A stretch of DNA of 64,000 bases, from assembly GCA_027186245.1 (NCBI GenBank), contig CP114482.1, positions 32,569,209 through 32,633,208 of the forward strand, written 5' to 3'. The position numbers were made by a program, and so were the translations under genes. Below are positions 46,933-58,759 of this stretch, piece after piece. This stretch comes from Coriaria nepalensis. Taxonomy: Eukaryota; Streptophyta; Magnoliopsida; Cucurbitales; Coriariaceae. A model generated the notes under the pieces. That model saw only the letters and a program-made list of their open reading frames with translations, made no database searches and was not told the DNA's origin. The stretch's first letter is position 1. The number at the start of each line of letters is the position of its first letter.

Positions 46933-48728
46933 TGTTGGGCACGATGCCCTAAAAACATGTAATAAGTATAATTTTATAAAATTAATAAAAATGACATTTT
47001 TCTATATTATTATTTAAATGTGTTATTATCAAATAATGTGTATAAATAACATAAAATTCCAAATTTATTTATGTAAATATAATCTTGTATTAGTACGATA
47101 GGATTAAGATTATAGATAATGAATTAAATTGTTCGCAACATATTAAAATATGAAATTTTTAATTAAAGGTTGCTAGTACGGTCCACTAGCATTATAAATG
47201 CAAATGATCTAGATATGGATCACTGATGTAGATAGACATTTTAGTGGATGTGCTTTATATAATTGGATTATATAAGACATGACTCGATATAAATTAATTT
47301 TTTATCAATATATCGTTTGCCATAAATAATTTTATTTATATCAATTAGATGATCATATGCAGATCAATTTGAATCTTAAGTAGTCATGAACTCCTGTTTA
47401 TATTAACTAGATCTTTTGATTCACTCGTTACGGTTTGTTTGTAAAACAGGGCAAGAACTTTTGTTTTAGAATCATCAAGATAAGCGGCTAGGAACATGAT
47501 TTACATATATGGAATCTAAACCTTCTTCATAAAAGATTGTATATTGGTTTCCTTAAGGGTTAATTCTGGAATTAAATGTTTTTGAGTTCAAATTTATAAT
47601 TAAGTTATAAATTGACCGTTCATCCGGGATTAATGGTACTTAAGGATAAAAAGATAATTAGATGGGTAAAACGATAATTTTGACCATCTCTAATTATTAA
47701 TCAATTATTTGAGGATTAAATTGCATGTAATGATAATATTAATGAACTGCTCGAGATTGATCGTAGTTTGTTTTATAATTGAAAGAGTGCAATCACATTT
47801 TTTAGTGAAATAACATTGAGATTAATAAATAAGATTTATTAAATTAAAATGTTTAATTAATAATTTAATTTATTAAAGTTTGGAATTATGAGTCCATGGT
47901 TCTCATGTCGCCTCTATAAAATAATATATAGGATAAGAGTGACATTTAGATAAAGAAAGAGTTTATTTGCAAAGAAAATAGTTTTCTAGGGTAAATCTAT
48001 AATTACAAGATAATTTGTGTTAATTAAATAATTAGAAAATTAATTAATTAAAATATATTTTAATATTATTTTAATATATAGGATTTTTGAATTATATATA
48101 TATAATAATAATAATATATTTAATTTTGAACTAAATATGTTGTATAATATTAAATTATTATGAGATATTAATTTAATATTATGATTAGGAAAATCAAATT
48201 TAAATTGATTTGAGAAACTAATTTAATATTCAAATAAAAAAAGATTTTGTGTAAAATAGATAAGATTTTATTTAAAATTAGATTTGAAAAGATTTGACTA
48301 AATCAAAAAGATCACTAAAAAATTTCTCATGATTTTGTTATTATTAAATATTGCGTTTGAATTATTAATTTAATTAATTTAAAGTGTTTAAATTAAAATT
48401 AATATTAAATATAAAACCTAATAGAATTCTATAAATACATCATATTCTAATTGTTTTCAAGATGATGAGAAGATGACACCCTAAAGGAAAGGAAAATCTT
48501 GTCAACTCTACGTGCCTAGAAATGTCATAGTGTATTGATGATCGATTTAGAAGATCATTGTATAAGTCTTAATGATCGATTTGCGTAGACAAAGGTATGA
48601 TTTTTTCGTCTAGTATTAAAAATTAATTAATTTATATAAATGATTGCTAAACGTTCTTAGAAAAGTTTTGTTATATATTAGGACGAATAACTACTTCCGC
48701 TATAACTTTTTGAATCTAATTTCTAATA
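46933..48728 (+). mobile_element. Copia-type LTR (same family as 16258 and 56967)
   Basis: 1.8 kb starting TGTTGGGCACGATGCC and ending just before a primer-binding site. It is the reverse complement of the LTRs at 16258-18353 and 56967-58733. The primer-binding site shows it is a 5' LTR of a plus-strand element rather than a solo LTR. No 3' LTR is found in the window. Confidence 0.82.
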
Positions 48729-48730
48729 AT

Positions 48731-48746
48731 TGGTATCATAGCAGCC
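48731..48746 (+). other. Primer-binding site after the LTR
   Basis: TGGTATCATAGCAGCC, two bases past the LTR end, a slightly altered initiator-methionine-tRNA complement (TGGTATCAGAGC). Confidence 0.75.
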
Positions 48747-50879
48747 TTTGTATATATATAGATTAATTGATGTGTGAGATTCTTCAATTTTTATATATAT
48801 GAGATATGTATGTTGAATAGATGTTTATGTTATTTGAATGTATGGTTGATATAATAGATTGTTAATTATTGGGTTATGAATTTTTTTAATTTTCTTTCTC
48901 TATATTTTTTGTAATCCATTTTGGGGTATATGATTTTTTGTACAATTTTTTTTGTTGTAAAATTATGCACGATAGGGAGGAAAAAAAAGCTCCACGGTGA
49001 GATAGACGGCCTGCAACGAGGACACCCACGCTTCACCGAATGGCCAGGGCGCGGGACTGTCCTACGACTCGAGGCCACTTGTTGGACCATTGGCTATCCC
49101 GATTGTTGACTCTGGCCAGCGTGCGTAGCAACCTGCGACTTGCCCTAGGGGTTCCACGAGCTTCGGCCAATGGTGCTCTAACTGAACTCATGACTCGCCC
49201 AATCAATGGGTTTGATCCATTTATTTATGACCCAAAATAATGTATTTTAAGCGCATTAACTGAATTTTGGATTTTTTGAAAAACCAAATAGGTTCTTGGG
49301 TTTGACCGAAAAAGTCCAATAGGTCCGAAAGAGTTAGACCTAATTGGAAATAATTAAGTTAAATATTAAATTGGAGTTAGAAAAATTATTTTTCTAGTGA
49401 TTATGGAATTGGGCTTCATTTAAAGAACTACCAATTGGGCTCAAATTCAAGATGGAGTAACCTTAGGGAAGATTGTAATATTTGAAGCCCTTTTGTAATT
49501 TTTATTCCTTTATTTGTATTTTTCCAATGGTTGTAATTTTTAGAAATATACTAGATTATCTAGTCCATTATATCTATTTATATATCTTGATTTATTTGAT
49601 TGATAACATATTCATGCATTAGTCAATTACATGTCATATCAATTACGCATCTTATGAGTAGAAACATGATTTATTAAGATTTTCATATTTGTTTATGTGA
49701 TTTATTTGGTGAAATTAATTACATAAATGTATTAAGTTGTAAAGAATTAAGCTTGGTAATAACACTTAATAAAGGCACAAGTTTAAGTTAGGCTTTTAAT
49801 AATAAACTTTGTTAAAAGGAATTTTGTTTAAGTTTTATGAATGTAACTAGTCCTTATAATTAGACTCATTTTAATATATGAATTAAAAAGTTTAAATTAA
49901 ACCTAGGCCTAATAGAATTTGTATTCATAATTAATAGGATTACATTCATTGATTAACTAATTATTAATTAATTTAGAATTAATTAGTACTATTTGAAAAC
50001 AAAAGATGTTTTATTAAAATACATGTTTTAAAATAGTGAGCGAGAGAATATTGATATTACAATATAACCTATGGTATTACAATATAACCTATGGTTTCCA
50101 TTATTAGTACAACACCGTGAGATATTGAAAGGGCCTCGAGACAACTTTATTTTCATCCTCCTAAAGAAAGTTTCAAACCTTATCAATATCAAGGTTGACT
50201 TCTTAAGAAGATAGAGAAAAGTAATGCATTTTGAATAAGGAAGCAATGAATTCCCTTTTGACTACTCATAATCCTTCTCGCACAATACTTCATATTCAAC
50301 GGTTCACCCGGAACACTCATGACTAGGGTTAATAGGAATGTTGTCAAAGTATGAAGTCTGATATTCAAGAAAATCATGATGTCTCAAGTCGGAGGATCAC
50401 ATATAAAATAGTTACTAGATAATTCTCATTAACATTCAATATTAATTACTATTGATATTTTATCTAAGTGTCACGTTCAACATCCTTAGTCTCTACTAAG
50501 CGCTCACGCAATTATCATAGTGTTCCACTAACACCACTGGCTGTGAGATCAGCCACCCTTACAATTAGGTGATGAACTACATGATTGTCTATCCAGATCA
50601 ATCGATGTCCGTTCTCGAGATCCTATGTCAATGAACCGTTTATATCTTAAAAGTTTTTTACGACTTGAGTCTTTACTAGCATGATCTCTATTATGGTCTC
50701 TAGAGTGCATAACTCAAAATACCGAATTTTATCATGATATATGTATATAGAACATATAATATTAATTCCAACAAAATCAATAAACATGATAAATAGTAAC
50801 TGACTTTTATTGATAATAAATAATATCTTGCTAATATTTGTATAAAGATAGTATCATATAAAGTATTTATCCTATTGGG
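48747..50879. other. Unassigned retroelement-like DNA
   Basis: No retroelement protein is recognisable after the primer-binding site. 48960-49245 is an unusually GC-rich island (open frames of 62-74 codons on both strands, none convincing). 49250-50000 is AT-rich. 50250-50879 has the look of an LTR (ATTAGGTGATGAACTACATGATTG, then an AT-rich end CCTATTGGG) but has no partner here. A perfect 20-bp tandem duplication lies at 50056-50095. The plus-strand element starting at 46933 may be a non-coding derivative or may be cut by later insertions. Confidence 0.4.
50056..50095. repeat. 20-bp perfect tandem duplication
   Basis: ATTACAATATAACCTATGGT occurs twice in a row without a mismatch. Confidence 0.95.
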
Positions 50880-52110
50880 TCAAAATTCGATTGGCTTGAC
50901 GAGCATACACTTTTAATAGCCACCATATGCGCCACACATTTTGGGTGTTTGTAGAACTCAAGATTCTTCCAAATTAACTTTTTCCCAGAAGGAAGCTCAT
51001 ACTTAGTCAAAACTGATTTCAACCCTTGAATACTATGAAGACCATTATTACAAAATGAAAGATGAGAAATAATAGTCTCTTCCCTTGAAAAAAAACATAA
51101 TTTATTTGTGATGAATTGCCTTATGTAAGCTTCTTTTGTTAAACACCTCCTCTGCTAAAATAAAAAGCAAGGGAGAAAGTGGATTACCTTGTCGTAAACC
51201 ACATTCTCCTTCAAATCTTCACTTATAAACTCCTTGAAATATAGTAGAGAAATGAACACCCTCATAGGATGATCAAAACATGTTTTTAATGTGGTCCGAA
51301 AACTCAAATTGTGCAAGAACCTGATTCAAAAAAGACTATTTCAATCTATCATAAGCCTTGATCATATTTAACTTAAAAATCACATTTTCACCAAAACTTT
51401 TCTTACAAATACTCACACGTGCACAGGCGCTGTCTCTGACAACCGGTCGCGTTGTTAGCTCTTAAGCAATGCCAATAGTATCACCAATAGCTCTATCCCT
51501 AACAAACCCATGATGTTTGTTGGATATAAGTTACGGAAAAATATTACTTAATCTATTAGCCAAAACTGTTGAAAAAGTTTTATAAGCCACATTACATAAA
51601 TTAATAGGGCAAAAATCTATCAAAGAAATAGGGTATACCTTTTCCGAATAAGAACTAGTAATGTGTTAGATAATGTTTCAGGCAACCGAGAACCCCCAAA
51701 AAAAGAGTTTGCTACTTCTACCAAATCATCCTTAATCACATTCTAATTTTATTAGAAGAAGGAGTTCGAGAAGCTATCCAAACTCAGCCAACTATAGGAA
51801 TAGACCAAACAATGTCCTTAATTTCCTCCAAAAAAAAATCCGAAATCAACATCTCGTTATCTTCTTCATTAATCAATTGAGGAATCACGTCAAACAAATT
51901 CCATGCTACATTTTTGGCTTTCTACAGAAAATTATAATAGTTCATAGCAGCAAGATGAAAAGAGTGCGGATCCATAAGACTTTTGTCTCGATCATTCACA
52001 ATGCTCGATGAATTTAAATCGTGCATGGAAAATTTTGGAATCGAAATTCTCTTCCAGAAGCTAATAATCCGAGATTTTTGTTGGATAATTAGATTTACGA
52101 GGTCGTAAAG
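50880..52110 (-). pseudogene. L1-type LINE reverse-transcriptase relic
   Basis: Minus-strand fragments follow a plant L1 reverse transcriptase: VLANRLSNIFP and GFVRDRAIGDTIGIA near 51450-51580, NMIKAYDRLK near 51345-51375, then GLRQGNPLSPLLFILAEEV near 51140-51200. Stops (for example after DRLK) and shifts break it. The catalytic YxDD box is not recognised, so the relic is partial. Confidence 0.75.
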
Positions 52111-53100
52111 AAGAAAAAAGAGATACAAAAGGAAGCGGTGAATGTAATAAGTGTATGTAATTAGATTTTCTGCGCTGGTCTCATGGAGACCCGTGCGCTA
52201 AAAAATAGGAAAATGAAGAATGAAAAAGTGCACAAGAAGGTGCTTTAATTTCGTGGCGCGTGGAGCAAGGTGACAGAGTGGAAGATGTAAGAAGAAGAAA
52301 GAAGCAAATGCTTCTTTATCCGCCCACATAAAATCTATTTTTTTGTTAAAAAAATCTATTTTGCATTTATCCGCTCACACTCTCTGTCTTCCACAAACAT
52401 CAACCCACAAAAAAAAAAAAAAAAAAAAAATTAACATAAATGAAAAGCGAAGAAGACAGTAATGACAGGACGCCGCGTGTTTAGGGTCCCGTTCATTCTG
52501 AGCCACAAGATTTGAGAAGGCCTTCTCGAATTCTCTATGAGAAGTCTAAAGAGAGAAAATGGAAAGAAGGGGCCTATAATGCGTCTGACGTGTCACCTTA
52601 TGCTCTTACCTCTTTACCCTTTTTCTTCCTTTTTTTTTTTTCTCTCTCGTAACTTAGCTAACATTGCCCCTTGCTCTTTCTTGCCTTCTAAGCTCTTCCT
52701 CTTAACTCTGCCAACTCTCCCCCCCTCTCCCCTCCCCCTCTCTTCTCAACTTCCTTCTCTCTGAGAAACCTGCCATCGTTGTTCGAATTGGAGAAGAAAT
52801 CTGAGGATATTGCTTCTGGTTTTCTTCCTTGTTCACGGTTAGTTTTTCGATTTCTCTCTTCTAATATTTTCTGAGAATTTTTTTTTCTTGCTTTTTAAAG
52901 TTTTTCCCTCTTCTGTATTGTTGATCCACTTTTTCTCTTCTTAGAAAAACTGTAAATCAACCTATTTCTGGGAAATTATTCCTAATTTGTGGCCTAGAAA
53001 GTATAAATCTCGAAATTGGTAGCATAATACGATTAATGTTTTGCAGCTGCTGTGTTTGCGCTCTCGTTGGGGCTAACGACTGGTTTTGTTTATGCAAGTG
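52111..53100 (+). promoter_or_regulatory. Promoter and 5' leader region of the REVEILLE-type gene
   Basis: 52670-52837 is a pyrimidine-rich leader (CTCTCCCCTCCCCCTCTC) ending in donor TTCACG|GTTAGT. The acceptor TTTTGCAG at 53046 starts the exon with the ATG, giving a 209-bp leader intron at 52838-53046. Upstream, 52411-52430 is an A run. The 75-codon frame at 52537-52764 lies in the promoter/leader and is low-complexity, so I do not call it a gene. The transcription start is not fixed. Confidence 0.5.
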
Positions 53101-55265
53101 ATGACTGTCCAGGTACTTAACACCTGCCTATTTACTTATGGCGTTTTTATTTATTTATTTTATTTTTATTTTTAGAAAAAATAAAACTTATCAAAATCTT
53201 CTTTCATATATCCAGAATTTTATTGTTAATTCTTCTAATCGCATAATATTGTTAACTGGTGAACCGAGTTTTAACGTCTCTGTATACGTTATGGGATCCT
53301 GTCTCCACCCATCATTTTTGTACTGCTACAAAAATGTTTTATGAATTAAAAAATTAATGGTTGCATGTGTCTGTTTTTGCAGTTGTTTACTCTTCTGGGT
53401 CATCCGTTAGTATACCCAATTAAAGTATTTTTGTAGATTCCTATTTGATACCATTTTATAATCAATTTTCATCCTGCCTAAATATGGGAAGTGTTTCAGT
53501 ATTTTTGTTGCGTAGATTCCTTTGGTTCATGGAATAGTGCCTCTTAGGACTTATTTTTCTTAATTATGGGTTCAGGAACAGAGTGAAGGAGGAGGGTCAA
53601 GTACCTCATTCACGGCTGATAACTGCATGTCCAGTGTTGGAGCACGATCAGGACTAGTCGCTCAACTGAGTGAGATATGTTCGTATGGTACAAAACAGAC
53701 GGTCAAGGTAATATTCTTCTTCATAATTATGGTCCATTTCTCACGTTACATTAATACACAATGTTTATATATTGATGGATGTTTCAATATCATAAAGGTG
53801 AGGAAACCTTATACCATTACAAAACAAAGAGAAAAATGGACCGCCGAAGAGCATCGGAAGTTCCTTGAAGCCCTGAAGCTTTATGGTCGTGGCTGGCGTC
53901 AAATAGAAGGTATGCTATAGTTAGCTGATTTATTGAGATTTCATTCCTCAAGTGTATTTTGTATACGTTATGAATGTGTCACTTCAATCTTATGCAGAAC
54001 ATGTAGGCACAAAAACTGCAGTTCAGATTCGTAGTCATGCTCAAAAATTCTTCTCTAAGGTCCACCTCCTTTCTATTTCAGTACCTACTACTGAAATTTG
54101 TATTGGAGTTGGTTTTATTGTGCTGGTTAACATGATCTCATATCTTTTTCTCTAATTCTTTCCAGGTGGGCAGGGATTCAAATGGAAGCACTGAAATCTC
54201 CATGAATCCAATCGAGATACCCCCTCCTCGGCCTAAAAGGAAACCACTGCATCCTTACCCTCGTAAATCAGTTGATTCTGTAAAGGACATTTCAATTTCT
54301 AACCAACCTGAAAGGTCTCAGTCTCCAAATTTATCCACCGCTGAAAAGGACAGTCAATCTCCTATGTCAGTTTTATCTGCTTTTGGTTCAGATGAATTGG
54401 GATCTCCCGTTTCAGAGGAGCAGCGTAACACATGTCCCTCCACAACTTCATGTACTACCAATGGGTATTTGTCCATCCCGTCTTCTCCCATTCAAAAACA
54501 GAGTAAATCGGGAATTCCACATTCATCTGGAGGAGTCGAGAAAGGATCACTGTCAACACTCAAAATTTATACTAATTTGACCCTGGATAACTTGTCATTT
54601 GTGGTATAAATCAGATTTGCATTTATCTTCCTTTTCAACCTTTATATCTTTACAGGGGGCTTACTTTCTGTTTTGTTGGCCTGAAAATGCAGAAATATGA
54701 ATCAGAGGTCAGTGACATTGTTTGCAGAAGAAATGATACTATAACAGACTCCCCTGTTACAAGTATTAAGCTATTCGGACGGACTGTCATGGTGATAAAT
54801 TCGGAAACCCCAGTCGCTGAAGGTGGTAAAAGTAGCAAGTCGCAAATGTCTAAGATTGGTTATGATGATCTTGGTTTTACCAACGAGAGGTGTAGCCAGG
54901 CTTTATCATCCAGTTCAGATTTGTCTCTTCGAATTGGTGAAGCGAATCCCTCATCTCTTGGTTTTCAACTCGATGCTGCCATAAAACAGGACAGCGCTCC
55001 TAGGCCACCTTGGTCTTTGCATCAAGATCTACAGTATGTTAACATCGCATCATTCGAAGGCAGCTCTTTTATTGATCCAGTTGTTGGGTCTTTCAGCGAC
55101 ATGGATAATGTGAAGAAGACCAATTCCGAACGTCCTGAATCTTACACCCCTAAACCAAGCAGAGTCTTTGTTCCATATAAAAGGTGCTTGGCACAGAGAG
55201 ATGCGGGCATATCACTAATTATATCGGAAGAAAATGATAGGCAGAGAGCCCGAGTTTGTTTGTAG
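53101..55265 (+). CDS. RVE1: REVEILLE-type single-MYB (SHAQKYF-class) transcription factor
   Basis: Six coding exons join to 442 residues: 53101-53112 (MTVQ), 53576-53707, 53798-53909, 53998-54059, 54166-54603 and 54693-55265, all GT-AG and in phase. Residues 49-106 form the MYB repeat: [15 protein letters not shown], then [16 protein letters not shown] and the SHAQKFF motif at 98-104. Next is the family box [19 protein letters not shown] (about 122-140), a Ser-rich middle, KLFGRTVMV, and the conserved end [13 protein letters not shown] with QRARVCL. This layout fits the RVE1/RVE2/RVE7 branch of the CCA1/LHY-like family, which binds the evening element in the nucleus and links clock to auxin or cold responses. 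The RVE1 symbol is a best guess within that branch. The intron at 54604-54692 is short; its retention would end the protein at once. Confidence 0.93.
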
Positions 55266-55860
55266 TTTCTTCCGCTGATAATTAAAGTGAGCTGCGTGTT
55301 GTCATCATTCCTACAAATGATGTAGAATTAGTTAGGAGCTAATTTTAGGTATTCTGCCAGGACTATTGTTGGTCAGAATCCTTTCTAAAGGGGTTTATGA
55401 GGATGAGGACCATGAGGCGAAGAATGCTAAACCGGTCCATCATGCCTTGAAGAGAGGCAGCAGCTGCATGTGGATGAACAAAATTTCAGCCCGACTGTTT
55501 GTTCTGGAAAGCAAAGTTGTATTTTGTAACTTTATTGACACAAATTTCTTGAATCATATGCTATTTTGCGGAGTTTTCAAATATTGGACTATGTTTACCC
55601 AGCCACAAAAAGGTGAGAGAAAAAAAAAAAGGGTAAAAGAAGATGACAGTTTTGGATTACCGGGTTGTCTTAAAACCTGACATTATAATTTGCGAGGATA
55701 AAAAGGGGGAATTTATTCGAGGCGAAGGAATCTCTTTGGGTCTAGAATAGTGTTTGTAATGCACCTTTTGGTCGAAAAAAACGAAAAAAAAAAAAAGGAA
55801 AAAAGAAAAAAGAATGCTCCTTCAGTATTTTTATAATATAAAATTTAAAGTAAAGGCCGA
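55266..55860 (+). other. 3' UTR and 3' flank of the REVEILLE-type gene
   Basis: Follows the TAG at 55263-55265. It contains a 104-codon open frame (55366-55680) that resembles nothing and is probably UTR. A-rich runs at 55619-55631 and 55780-55810 precede the next intergenic stretch. Confidence 0.5.
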
Positions 55861-56966
55861 ACGTTTAAAAGTCTCTGCATTTATATTTTGGAATTAAGAT
55901 TTTTATTTGGGTTTATTTATTTTTTAGTTCTTATATGATTCAATTTTTATTGATTTATTTATATATCGTTTTTTACTAACCTTTTAGTTCATTTGAAGTT
56001 CAAATGTAATTTTTTAATTTTTATAATCGATTTTCAATAATCGGTGTTGATGTGACAAGTTGACATCATATGCAATATTGTTAATAAAATTATTGATTAT
56101 TTCATTCTTATTAATTTTTTTTTATATTCCAATTTTCTTTTTTGTTTGGAAAAAAAGGAAAAAAATATGGGCGGAAAAAAAATAAAATCTGGTCCGATTT
56201 TTGGGGAAGCGGATCGAAATAATCTTACTTTTTATTAGAGAAAAATTGATTGAAAAGAGCCGATTTCCTCGCGAGATAACCAAATTGAGTCGATTCTTCA
56301 TAAGAAATCAGATTGGATAGATCGAATCATTTGTGAAAAATTGGATCAAAACGATTTGACTTTTTACGAGAAACAATCGAAAAGATTCGATTTTTTCGTG
56401 AGTTATCCAAATCGATAAAGTCCAGTTCTTCATAAAAAATTTGATCGGATCAATCCAATACTTCACAAAGAACGGGATCCGACCTATTTGGTTCTTCATC
56501 GCAAAGAATCAAATTGATCATATCAATTACATATTCTTCTTCATGAGGAAGTATTGATGCCAAAATAATTATTTTGATACGTGGTAGATGACATGAAAAA
56601 AATCCTAGAGGAAATCAAATAAATAAGCAAAAAAAGAGTCAAAATAGGTATAAATTGGCTAATGATTGTCCAGTTGCTCAACTCGGGCCAACTGGCCGAA
56701 TTGGCTAAATCCCCTAGGATTGGTTGGCGAGGAGTGGTCGACCAGTCATGTGGCTGGAAGACCTAATTGGCCGTACAACCACTTTGCTTCTCCCGGTTTA
56801 GTCAATTTTTTCTTTAGTTTACTAAAAGTAATGGTTTTTCAGCAAAGTAAGAGTTCACTTGGACCAATTCAATGAGAGTTCTTAACAAATTCGAGGATCA
56901 GTTGGCAAATGGAAAGGTATGCTTGACTTCTTCCATAGGCATTCAACCAAGATAGATATTCTTAGG
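55861..56966. other. Intergenic DNA with degenerate short repeats
   Basis: No gene. 56180-56540 repeats a loose unit of the type CGATTCTTCATAAGAAATC in direct and inverted forms (about ten times, very worn). 56660-56790 has CCAACTGGCCGAATTGGC words. I recognise no known family. Confidence 0.4.
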
Positions 56967-58733
56967 TATTGGAATCGGGTTTAAAATTCGTATCAGAAGC
57001 GATTATTGGTCCCAATATATAAATTTTTTTTTTTGAAAACTTTTAGCGATCATTTATATAAATAAATTAATCATATACGCTAGACGAAGAAATCATACCT
57101 TTAGCCTACGCAAATTGATCATTGAGACTCACACCATGATCTTCCAAGTCGATCCTCAACACACTAGTCCATGTGTGTGAGCACGTAGAGATGATTAGTT
57201 TTTTTTTCTTTTTCATATCATGAAATATGTAAAATATGATGTATTTATAGAGTTCTATTAGGTTTTCTATTTAATATTATTTTTAATTTAAACACTTTAA
57301 TTTAATTGAATTAATAATTCAAACACAATATTAAATAATAATAAAATCATGAGATATCTTTTAGTGATATCATTGATTTTGTCAAATCTTTTCAAATCAA
57401 ATTAAAAATAGAATCTTATCTATTTTAAACAAAATCATATTTTATTTGAATATTAAATTAGTTTTTCAAATCAATTTTAAATTTAACTTTTCTAATCATA
57501 ACATTAAATTGATATCTCATTATAACATCATATTAGATAATATATTTAATTCAAAATTAAATATATTATTATTTATTAAGTGAGCGAAATTCACTATAAT
57601 ATATAAATATATCTTTTAATTAATTAATTTTATAAATAACTAATTAATACCAATTATCTCATAATTATATATTTGCCAAAAAACTATTTTCTTTGCAAAA
57701 AGACATTTTCTCTACCTTTGTCACTCTTACCCAATATAGTATTTTATAGAGGCGACCTACAGGTCATGAACCTATAATTCCAAACTTCAATAAATGAGAT
57801 TATTAATTAAACTATTTAATCTAATAAATCTTAATTATTAATCCAAATATTATTCCACTAAAAATATGAAATTGCACTTTACAATTATAGAATAAATTAA
57901 TGAGCAGTTTGTAGTAATCCATTGATATTATCATTATATGCAATTTAATCCTCTAATAATTGATTAATAATTGGACTTGGTTAAAATTACCGTTTTACCT
58001 CTCTAATTATCTTTTTATCCTTAAGTACTATTATTCCACTAGTGAACGATCAATTTACAAATTAATTACAAATTTGAGCTCAAAACTATTTTGTTCTAGA
58101 ATTAACCCTTAAGAGAACCAATATACAATCCTCTATGAAGAAGGTTTACATTTCATATTTGTAAATCATGTTCCCAACTGTTTATCCTAATGAATCTCCA
58201 AAACAAAAGTCTTTAGCATGTTTTATAAATAAATCGTGATGAGTGAATCAAAAGATCCAGTTGACATAAACATAAGTTCATGACTACTCAAGATTCAGAT
58301 TGATCTGCATATGATCGTCTATTAATGTAAATAAAATTATTTATGGCAAATGGTATGTTGATAAAGAATTAATTCATATTGGGTTATGTCCTATATAATT
58401 CAATTAGATAAAATACCTCCACTAAGATATCTATTTACATTAGTGATCCAGATTAGATCACTTTTATTTATAATGCTAGTGAACCGTACTAGCAACCATT
58501 AATTGAAGATTCCATATTTTAATATTTTGTGAATAATTTAATTCATTATCTATAATCATAATCCTCTCATACTAATACAATATTATATACACATAAATGA
58601 ATTTGTAATTTTTGATATTTATATACATTATTTAACAATAATACATTTAAAATAATTATATAAAAAAAATGACACTTTTATTGATTTCATAAAATTATAT
58701 TTATTACATGCTTTTAGAGCACCATACCAAAAA
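56967..58733 (-). repeat. 3' LTR of the minus-strand copia element
   Basis: About 1.77 kb, the same family and orientation as 16258-18353. On the minus strand it lies just after the polypurine tract, so it is the 3' LTR of the element that continues to 62126. Its start has lost the usual TG (minus strand reads TTTTTGGTATGG where relatives read TGTTAGGCATGG). Confidence 0.85.
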
Positions 58734-58748
58734 ATCTCCCACTTGCCC
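58734..58748 (-). other. Polypurine tract of the copia element
   Basis: The minus strand reads GGGCAAGTGGGAGAT immediately before the 3' LTR, the usual plus-strand priming site in this copia group. Confidence 0.85.
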
Positions 58749-58759
58749 TAAAGCAAGTG

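Noticed and set aside
52537..52764. 75-codon open frame before the REVEILLE-type gene
   Set aside because: Low-complexity Phe/Leu/Pro/Ser-rich reading of a pyrimidine-rich leader; no similarity to any protein I know.
55366..55680. 104-codon open frame after the REVEILLE-type stop
   Set aside because: It lies in the probable 3' UTR, lacks any recognisable motif and ends in a lysine run from an A tract.
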